Positions 5,477 to 10,139 of a stretch of DNA of 23,381 nt are shown here, piece after piece. The notes below the pieces were generated by a model. The model was not told the origin of the DNA and did no database searches. It was given only the letters and a program-made list of their open reading frames with translations. The translations under genes were made by a program, and so were the position numbers. Every line of letters begins with the position of its first letter. Position 1 is the stretch's first letter. The stretch is from a virus: positions 1-23,381 of the IMG/VR virus record IMGVR_UViG_3300020084_000109; one strand, written 5' to 3'.

Positions 5477-5665
5477 TCACTCTTCCTCCTCCTTTCTAAA
5501 CATAACTCCCTCTCCACAATCTATAACATCATGGCTCCTTATAATTCCTAAGTACTTCTTAGCATACCTCTTACAGCTCTCCTCATCAAAATAAGTAGAT
5601 GCTCTCATAAAATTAAATAGACTAACCTCTAAGTCTATAACTATTGTAAACTTTACCTTACTCAT
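5477..5665 (-). CDS. Small hypothetical protein, 62 aa
   Basis: MSKVKFTIVIDLEVSLFNFM opens with a beta strand, then a helix (DEESCKRYAKKYLGIIR), then a strand region ending in FRKEEEE. The alpha/beta arrangement resembles many small phage proteins, but no family name is justified. AAGGAGGTGAG precedes the ATG at 5665. The acidic/basic end (AAGGAGGAGGAAGAG) doubles as the ribosome site of the next gene. Confidence 0.6.
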   Translation of the reverse strand: MSKVKFTIVIDLEVSLFNFMRASTYFDEESCKRYAKKYLGIIRSHDVIDCGEGVMFRKEEEE

Positions 5666-5666
5666 T

Positions 5667-5864
5667 CTAACTCACCTCCTTCTCAACCACCTTACTTACC
5701 CTCTTAAACCAATTCAATGCATTAAACCTAGCTCCTCTCTCATAACAACATAGGAACTTTCTACAAAAAAACTCCGAGGACTCATAAAGATAAACTCTTG
5801 AGTTCACTCGGAGTTTTATTAAACTTGGATATTTATAGCTTAGGAGAACTAGTTGTTTATTCAA
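5667..5864 (-). CDS. Doubtful ORF, 65 aa, containing a hairpin
   Basis: An open frame starting at TTG with no good ribosome site. Its first 25 bases are a repeat also found after another gene's end (6146-6170), and codons 16-34 contain a terminator-like hairpin. The C-terminal part (RKFLCCYERGARFNALNWFK) looks protein-like and directly precedes the next ribosome site. It may be a degenerate gene, or the true coding region may be only the C-terminal half; treat it with caution. Confidence 0.35.
   Translation of the reverse strand: MNKQLVLLSYKYPSLIKLRVNSRVYLYESSEFFCRKFLCCYERGARFNALNWFKRVSKVVEKEVS
5765..5817 (-). terminator. Terminator-like hairpin
   Basis: On the minus strand AAAACTCCGAG pairs with CTCGGAGTTTT over 11 bp (5807-5817 with 5768-5778), and the downstream arm runs into seven T. 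The 28-nt loop holds a second small inverted repeat (AACTC/GAGTT). On the plus strand the same stem ends in TTTTATT, so it could work weakly in both directions. It lies inside the doubtful 65-aa frame and could attenuate leftward transcription. Confidence 0.55.
5840..5864. repeat. 25-bp direct repeat, copy A
   Basis: A 25-nt sequence that recurs at 6146-6170 with three mismatches. On the minus strand it begins TTGAATAAACAA and lies immediately after the stop of the 73-aa gene. Confidence 0.7.
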
Positions 5865-6086
5865 CTATCTCACCCTCACCACTTTCCCCTCAACCACATC
5901 AACCGAAGCATACCACTTATGAGCCTCTGGATAATGAGGACCTTCTACATAAGCCTTCCCCGTATAACTTGATTGGTCCTCTGTTGGATGAAATATACCC
6001 CCTGGTTGAAATATAGTTACAATCTCCCCTCTTTTTACCGCTTCCTTTAACTGTTTTTTAGTTTTAAAATTAAATCTCGTATACAT
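5865..6086 (-). CDS. Small hypothetical protein, 73 aa
   Basis: MYTRFNFKTKKQLKEAVKRG is followed by a beta-rich stretch (EIVTIFQPGG) and VEGPHYPEAHKWYASVDVVE, ending VVRVR. The general look is of a small beta-barrel protein of phage accessory type; no named family is certain. The ATG at 6086 follows CAAGGAGGGC. Copies of a 25-bp repeat lie just past its stop and at the end of the gene upstream, so this gene may be an added cassette. Confidence 0.6.
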   Translation of the reverse strand: MYTRFNFKTKKQLKEAVKRGEIVTIFQPGGIFHPTEDQSSYTGKAYVEGPHYPEAHKWYASVDVVEGKVVRVR

Positions 6087-6145
6087 GTCTGCCCTCCTTG
6101 TAGTTAGATTTTGGTCTATTATGGAACATTCAATTCATGACATTA

Positions 6146-6170
6146 TTAGAAGAATTAATTGTTTATTCAA
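6146..6170. repeat. 25-bp direct repeat, copy B
   Basis: The partner of 5840-5864 (three mismatches). On the minus strand it covers the last codons and stop of the 55-aa gene and its 3' flank. Confidence 0.7.
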
Positions 6171-6330
6171 CTGCTTTATCGATTTTTATAGCAAAAATTA
6201 ACGCAGGTGCGTCATCTATACAAGCACCATATATATTGTAATAGTTTCCATCACTATCATAAACTATAACCTCATCATCACCTGCTCCACTAAACAACGA
6301 TAATTCATCTATTAATTCTTTAACTTTCAT
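6163..6330 (-). CDS. Small hypothetical protein, 55 aa
   Basis: The protein begins MKVKELIDELSLFSGAGDDE and continues VIVYDSDGNYYNIYGACIDD, ending IKIDKAVE. The pattern helix, turn, strand pair is common among small phage proteins of the type 'MKVKELIELLKKFDPD...V', which are annotated as hypothetical. The ATG at 6330 follows GGGAGGGC. It is the second gene of the leftward block, separated from the nuclease gene at 6613-7077 by a gap with two repeat motifs. Confidence 0.65.
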   Translation of the reverse strand: MKVKELIDELSLFSGAGDDEVIVYDSDGNYYNIYGACIDDAPALIFAIKIDKAVE

Positions 6331-6612
6331 CTTAGCCCTCCCTTCTTTCTCCGATGTTCTGTTGGAGTGTCAATATTTGGATTAAATTGGATTTACAATG
6401 ACATATATGTATGCAATCGGAATGCCATAAAATAAAAAATAATTCATCAATAAAATCAATGGGTTATGATGACTGACAAAATGTCAAACGTACAAATTGT
6501 ATAATTTTCGACCCCCTAACCCAACAAAACCCCATAACATATTGAAATCATTAACAAATCCCAATGCCCATTTTTATACATATGCCCATTTCAACACCTA
6601 ACAAAACTCTTT
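6331..6612. other. Gap with two AT-rich motif copies and a palindrome
   Basis: No gene is seen. The gap has motif copies at 6441-6467 (inverted) and 6534-6555 (direct) of the repeat described for 6441-7880, and the 13-bp palindrome TGACAAAATGTCA at 6474-6486. It probably regulates the leftward transcript; no clear promoter was found. Confidence 0.5.
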
Positions 6613-7077
6613 CTACTCCCTCCTACCAATCTCTTCAATAATATCTTCTACCCTCTCCTTATGTGATCTAAAAACCACATAATTTATTCCAGCACCAACC
6701 AGCACCTCTCTAACTCTATTCTGAACATAACTTAATCTCCCCAACTTTCCAGTCTTAATCTCAAGAAACCAAACTTTATTATTCTTAACCAACAACAAAT
6801 CAGGCCAACCACTACTAAAAACTTCAATCTTATTCTTCTTACACTCTTTTTTAACTCTAAACACAGCCTCTCTATGAGGAGTCATTTTATAACTCCTTAT
6901 TCTCTTCCCCTTAATATCGCTCTTACTAACATATAAATCTTTCCACTTACCAGCCACCTTAGTTTCCCCTCTCTCTTCGTAACTCCCTCTTAACCTCTCC
7001 ATCTTCTCCTTAAACTCTCCATAACTTTCAGTCTCCATCACTTCATTCTCCTTCTCTCTAACATTCTTTGAGTTCAT
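6613..7077 (-). CDS. VRR-NUC-type nuclease, 154 aa
   Basis: The C-terminal half carries the small VRR-NUC (virus-type replication-repair nuclease) motif set: Gly90-x-Pro-Asp93 in SSGWPDLLLVKNNKVWFLEI, Glu106-x-Lys108 in LEIKTGKLG, and Gln119 in LSYVQNRVREVL, followed by a terminal strand (NYVVFRS). The N-terminal 80 residues are charged and helical and may bind DNA. Standalone phage VRR-NUC proteins are usually 90-150 aa and cut branched DNA or act in replication and repair. The ATG at 7077 follows AAAGGAGC. A consensus promoter at 7117-7145 lies just upstream, so this is the first gene of the leftward operon. Confidence 0.8.
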   Translation of the reverse strand: MNSKNVREKENEVMETESYGEFKEKMERLRGSYEERGETKVAGKWKDLYVSKSDIKGKRIRSYKMTPHREAVFRVKKECKKNKIEVFSSGWPDLLLVKNNKVWFLEIKTGKLGRLSYVQNRVREVLVGAGINYVVFRSHKERVEDIIEEIGRRE

Positions 7078-7116
7078 AGTTTTAGCTCCTTTCTGTGGAT
7101 TTATTTGGACGATTAA

Positions 7117-7145
7117 ATTTTAACACATTTGATTAAATTTGTCAA
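7117..7145 (-). promoter_or_regulatory. Leftward sigma-70-type promoter
   Basis: On the minus strand TTGACA (7145-7140), a 17-nt spacer and TAAAAT (7122-7117) match the bacterial housekeeping consensus closely. Transcription would start near 7110, about 33 nt before the nuclease ATG. The 10-mer GATTAAATTT is repeated 20 bp apart across it (7111-7120, 7131-7140), and one arm of the 29-bp inverted repeat lies just upstream of the -35 box. Confidence 0.7.
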
Positions 7146-7153
7146 GAGCCTAT

Positions 7154-7248
7154 ATAACATGTTGATTTTATTAATGAATTTAATGTAAAAAATTAAATTT
7201 TGAAACAAAATTTTTAACATAAATTCATTAATAAAATCAACATGTTAT
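7154..7248. repeat. Perfect 29-bp inverted repeat
   Basis: The arms 7154-7182 and 7220-7248 are exact reverse complements; the spacer is 37 nt and itself AT-rich with a partial inner palindrome. It is the best-preserved pair of the nine-copy motif family and abuts the -35 box of the leftward promoter. Confidence 0.85.
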
Positions 7249-7945
7249 GTTATCCTTAAATCTTAATTCTGAACCCTGTCTCTCTGTCTTTCTCTACATC
7301 CATAACCAGTCATATAATCACATATAAGTAGCCATACGTAGCTATAAGTGTAATAGATAGTAGTATATGTATTATAATAAAAAAAATATATTTCTATATA
7401 TATGGCTACTCTTGTACCTCCATATACATCCATCTCCATAGCGACAGACAAATATATAACGGGATTCAGAATGATGGATTAAGGAATTGTAATATATTGA
7501 TTTTATTCATGAATTTATGTTAAAATATTTACATTTAAAAATTATAAAAATCATAATAAAATCAATACGTTATCCATATCATTTTCAAACATAATCTGAA
7601 CCTCCACAACAACATCTAACCTCCTCCTCTCTTTCTTACCTCAACCCTAAGTTATTACTCAGTTCAAATTCATCCTGCGAGATGTTCAAAATTGTAATTA
7701 GGTATGCAAATTTTATCGAGTGCTCAAAACAAAATAATTGATGTTGTTTTTTCATCTCATGATAACATATTGATATTATTAAATAAAATCAATAAATGTC
7801 CATGTGAGGTCTAAAATCATACAATTTATAGCTATGAAATAATTACATAGGAGCATAACATATTGAAATGATTAATAAAAAATTTTTTTATCTTTGGCAT
7901 TTGGATTGCATATAAAATAATCATGTTCTTTAAAAATTGAATAAG

Positions 7946-7987
7946 GACATTTTGTCAATCGAGTGCTCGATAAAATGACAAAATGTC
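7946..7987. promoter_or_regulatory. Operator-like nested palindromes
   Basis: GACATTTTGTC (7946-7956) and GACAAAATGTC (7977-7987) are reverse complements that flank ATCGAGTGCTCGAT (7958-7971), itself a palindrome. The block lies about 60 bp upstream of the first rightward gene. The same 11-mer occurs at 6475-6485 and three degenerate times at 8714-8763, as expected for binding sites of a phage regulator. Confidence 0.5.
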
Positions 7988-8013
7988 GAATTTATCGCAA
8001 AACCGATAAATTC
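7988..8013 (+). promoter_or_regulatory. Hairpin in the leader of the 92-aa gene
   Basis: GAATTTATCG (7988-7997) pairs perfectly with CGATAAATTC (8004-8013) around a 6-nt loop, 30 nt before the ATG at 8044 and ahead of its CGGAGGG ribosome site. It lacks a T-tract, so mRNA stabilisation or a protein-binding site is more likely than termination. Confidence 0.5.
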
Positions 8014-8043
8014 GGAAAAATCTAAAAAATCGGAGGGTAAAAA

Positions 8044-8322
8044 ATGAAAAAGATCACATTGGAAAAAAACGAAATGATTAAAGGTGTAAAACAATTTGTT
8101 GGATCTCGTGAAATTGACGAGCCCGAAACATGGAACGAATTTGTTGAATTAATCAACGTTGAAAAACTCAACGCCATGGCTGATTGGAAAAGCGGTCGCC
8201 GTGTCAGGATTCAACGTGAAATCGCAGGTTCAACATCTCAATCGGAAAGATTGAATAAGATTGCCCGTAACGAGGGATTCGATTCATTCGATGAAATGAT
8301 AAAAGCTGCAAAAGGTGAATAA
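8044..8322 (+). CDS. Hypothetical protein, 92 aa
   Basis: The protein starts MKKITLEKNEMIKGVKQFVG and is helical and charged, with a basic centre (DWKSGRRVRIQREIAGSTSQ) and an amphipathic C-terminal helix (FDSFDEMIKAAKGE). This could be a DNA-binding or regulatory protein, but no known helix-turn-helix pattern is convincing. The ATG follows CGGAGGGTAAAAA. It is the first rightward gene after the control region and forms a two-gene unit with the next gene, closed by a strong terminator. Position next to operator-like repeats makes a regulatory role plausible. Confidence 0.65.
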   Translation: MKKITLEKNEMIKGVKQFVGSREIDEPETWNEFVELINVEKLNAMADWKSGRRVRIQREIAGSTSQSERLNKIARNEGFDSFDEMIKAAKGE

Positions 8323-8381
8323 ACGGAATAAATGGAATAAACCGTAAAATTGGAAAATTCAAAAAAATGTGGAGGTGTCAA

Positions 8382-8582
8382 ATGAGAATTGACATTCAAA
8401 AATTTAAATCAGTTGGATATATAATTGAAACCGATGGAAAAACGTTCATTGATATTTTTCCGAAAGATGGAAAAAATTATTTCCAAATGTTTCATGATGA
8501 ATTTAAATTGCCCCGTATGTATGCTTATGATATGGAAGAGCGATTGCATATGTATCAAATTATAGCATTAATGATTGAATAA
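8382..8582 (+). CDS. Hypothetical protein, 66 aa
   Basis: The start is placed at the ATG at 8382, which follows GGAGGTGTCAA; an upstream ATG at 8367 would put this ribosome site inside the gene. It starts MRIDIQKFKSVGYIIETDGK, with a beta-rich N-terminal half and a helical, methionine-rich C-terminal part (YAYDMEERLHMYQIIALMIE). Not assigned to a family. The gene ends 16 nt before a strong terminator. Confidence 0.65.
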   Translation: MRIDIQKFKSVGYIIETDGKTFIDIFPKDGKNYFQMFHDEFKLPRMYAYDMEERLHMYQIIALMIE

Positions 8583-8597
8583 CAAATTCACACAATC

Positions 8598-8645
8598 GGA
8601 GCTATGAAACATTTTCCGAAAAAATTTTCATAGCTCCATTTTTTT
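8598..8645 (+). terminator. Strong intrinsic terminator
   Basis: GGAGCTATGAAA (8598-8609) pairs exactly with TTTCATAGCTCC (8626-8637), a 12-bp stem with a 16-nt loop, followed by seven T at 8639-8645. It closes the two-gene rightward unit. Confidence 0.9.
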
Positions 8646-8840
8646 AGATTACTTTGTGAAATCTTTTCACAATTACGATCATGATTGTGAAGACGTTTAC
8701 AAAATATCCTAAGAACAAAATGTCATCCGAGGACAAATTGTCAACAGCATGGGACAAAATATCAATAGGGGGAGGAGGGGGAATTTAGATTCAAAAAAAT
8801 CACAAAGCCCCCCTTCTATATCTTTAGTACTTTTAAGTAA

Positions 8841-8890
8841 CTCCATATAAGTTCATATAACTCCATATAACTCCACACAAGTTCATAACA
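8841..8890. repeat. Five phased 10-bp repeats
   Basis: Five consecutive decamers read CTCCATATAA, GTTCATATAA, CTCCATATAA, CTCCACACAA and GTTCATAACA. The exact 10-bp period places each copy on the same face of the helix. They lie 180 bp upstream of the small terminase start, a usual place for a packaging (pac/cos) recognition site; an origin or operator array is also possible. Confidence 0.7.
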
Positions 8891-9018
8891 TGACTCGGAA
8901 TAAGTCACTATATGTTTGTAAATGTGAGGGTATTATTATGGATAATTTTGGACTCAGGGTATCTTTTTGATATGTTGAATCCGTTTGTGGATTTATGTAC
9001 TGGCATAAAATATAATTC

Positions 9019-9047
9019 TTGACAACTGACAACAAATATGTTACAAT
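9019..9047 (+). promoter_or_regulatory. Rightward sigma-70-type promoter for the late genes
   Basis: TTGACA (9019-9024), a 17-nt spacer and TACAAT (9042-9047) match the housekeeping consensus with one mismatch. Initiation would fall near 9054, about 16 nt ahead of the ATG at 9070, leaving a very short leader. The -35 box is also the TTG that opens the longest small-terminase frame, so that start is unlikely. Confidence 0.65.
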
Positions 9048-9069
9048 TTATCCAAGGACTAATTCAACT

Positions 9070-9516
9070 ATGGATGAAAAGTTAGAACTACCCCCAAAGT
9101 TAAACCAAGCCGCAAGAATGAAGAGCTTAGGCTTCTCAAATAAAGATATATGTGAGAAGTTAGGCATCTCTGATTCGCATTTAAGTATTCAAAGCAAGTC
9201 GCCCCTCTTTATGAGTGTGGTTAAAGAGCTAAGAGAAGAGCTAGATGAGGCTACAAAGGTGGCTCAGAAAGTATTAATAGAGAGTGCTCCCAGAGCGGCT
9301 GAGAAGTTGGTAACTATGTTAGAGACAACCGAGCATAATGGGCTCAGGAGGTTGCTAGCTTTGGATATACTCAGAGGTAGCGGGGCTATCAAAAGTGAGA
9401 GTTCTAGTCCTCAGATTAATATAACTTTGAGTGAAAACAAGATGAACGTTATTTTAGAAACTATCAACCAAATTAAAGTTAGTGGAGGAAATGGAAGTAC
9501 TAAGGAACTAGATTAA
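9070..9516 (+). CDS. terS: Terminase small subunit (putative)
   Basis: A protein of about 148 aa whose N-terminal part (NQAARMKSLGFSNKDICEKL, then GISDSHLSIQSKSPLF) forms a helix-turn-helix of the type used by small terminase subunits to bind the packaging site. It is followed by a long helix (KELREELDEATKVAQKVLIE) for oligomer assembly. The start at 9070 is preferred: the longer frame from TTG 9019 would begin inside the promoter's -35 box. The frame meets the next gene by a 1-nt overlap. Its place before the large terminase and after tandem repeats supports the call. Confidence 0.7.
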   Translation: MDEKLELPPKLNQAARMKSLGFSNKDICEKLGISDSHLSIQSKSPLFMSVVKELREELDEATKVAQKVLIESAPRAAEKLVTMLETTEHNGLRRLLALDILRGSGAIKSESSSPQINITLSENKMNVILETINQIKVSGGNGSTKELD

Positions 9517-10139
9517 TGCCTCAGAGTATACTTAGAGATATATTTCAAGCTCTCCCTCCTGAATCTCAACAAAGAGTAGTCTCACAATTTTCTGCTTACA
9601 AACCCCAAGGATTAGATATGTGGAAGAATTTCTTCTCCTCGCTCTCTAAGACGTATAGAGACCCAGAGCTAGGAGAAAGTGTTTTTCCAGTTTTGCCTAA
9701 GCTGAGATATGAAGAAGCAGGTAAAATATTGATGGGATTATTAGGGCAGGATCCTACTATGGGTATGATGAATCCTCTTATGTTCGCAGGCCTGAAGGCT
9801 ACGAGGTTCGCTACTGCGAGTGATGCAAAGGATGTACTAACTCCTGAAGGAAAAAACTTCTTTATAAAAGAAGTCCAGAATAAATTTAGGGAAACATATC
9901 CTGTTGCGAACAAAATTTATGATGAAATTGCAATATTGAGAGGGAAGCCTGCGTTAGAGTCAGATATACTAAAATATGTAAGAGATAATTATGGGAATGA
10001 AGGCTATGATTTATTTATACAAGAATTTAGAAAATTAAAAAAACAAATGCCTAATTTAAATTTCCATGATAAGTGGGCTATGACTTTAGAGAATGTTGTA
10101 AATAGATATGAGAAAATTGGTGGCAAGGCGATAAAATGA
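9516..10139 (+). CDS. Unknown protein between terminase subunits, 207 aa
   Basis: A mostly helical protein, beginning MPQSILRDIFQALPPESQQR. It has a methionine/glycine-rich centre (GLLGQDPTMGMMNPLMFAGL) that may be a loop or a short membrane-associated segment, and a basic C-terminal helical domain (FIQEFRKLKKQMPNLNFHDK). No known domain is recognised. It overlaps the upstream stop by 1 nt and the large-terminase start by 4 nt (ATGA), so it is made together with them. Small inserted genes between terS and terL can be homing nucleases or accessory factors, but no HNH or GIY-YIG motif is present. Confidence 0.7.
   Translation: MPQSILRDIFQALPPESQQRVVSQFSAYKPQGLDMWKNFFSSLSKTYRDPELGESVFPVLPKLRYEEAGKILMGLLGQDPTMGMMNPLMFAGLKATRFATASDAKDVLTPEGKNFFIKEVQNKFRETYPVANKIYDEIAILRGKPALESDILKYVRDNYGNEGYDLFIQEFRKLKKQMPNLNFHDKWAMTLENVVNRYEKIGGKAIK

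Larger units (their letters stand above)
6441..7880. repeat. Dispersed AT-rich repeat family, nine copies
   Basis: Nine copies of a motif close to ATAACATATTGATTTTATTA lie at 6441-6467 (inverted), 6534-6555, 7154-7182, 7220-7248 (inverted), 7490-7517, 7550-7573 (inverted), 7762-7780, 7782-7799 (inverted) and 7855-7880. Three adjacent pairs face each other, so each pair can form a hairpin or bind a dimeric protein. The repeats flank the start region of the leftward block and lie ahead of the rightward genes. They look like iterons or operators; none lies inside the nuclease gene that separates the first two from the rest. Confidence 0.75.
7078..8043. other. Divergent non-coding control region
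   Basis: About 970 bp without a credible gene, very AT-rich. It holds the leftward promoter, seven of the nine AT-rich motif copies, a perfect 29-bp inverted repeat (7154-7182 with 7220-7248), two copies of ATCGAGTGCTC (7715-7725, 7958-7968), paired GACATTTTGTC/GACAAAATGTC elements and a leader hairpin. A 62-residue frame on the minus strand at 7263-7451 is tyrosine-rich and unsupported. The layout is that of a replication origin or regulatory switch region. Confidence 0.6.
8583..9069. other. Gap upstream of terminase: operator-like and tandem repeats
   Basis: After the terminator this gap holds TTCACAAT/ATTGTGAA (8665-8695 area), three degenerate GACAAAATGTC copies (8714-8724, 8732-8742, 8753-8763), a G-rich run (AGGGGGAGGAGGGGG, 8768-8781 area), five 10-bp tandem repeats (8841-8890) and the late promoter. 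A 26-codon frame starting at 8890 has no ribosome site and is not called. Confidence 0.55.

Noticed and set aside
7263-7451. 62-residue minus-strand frame in the control region
   Set aside because: Tyrosine/isoleucine-rich product expected from AT-rich non-coding DNA, no ribosome site, and it lies among repeats.
7650-7680. Possible tRNA (GTTCAAATTC, T-loop-like)
   Set aside because: No matching T-stem, anticodon arm or acceptor stem was found around it on either strand.
8768-8781. G-quadruplex candidate AGGGGGAGGAGGGGG
   Set aside because: Only two runs of five G and one of two; a stable three-tetrad fold needs four runs of three. Kept only as a note in the gap entry.
8841-8890. CRISPR array from the decamer repeats
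   Set aside because: The units are 10 bp with no spacers; CRISPR repeats are 23-50 bp with unique spacers. The Cas4-like protein has no cas neighbours.
8890-8970. 26-codon plus-strand frame after the decamers
   Set aside because: No ribosome site and no protein-like pattern; it lies in a regulatory gap.
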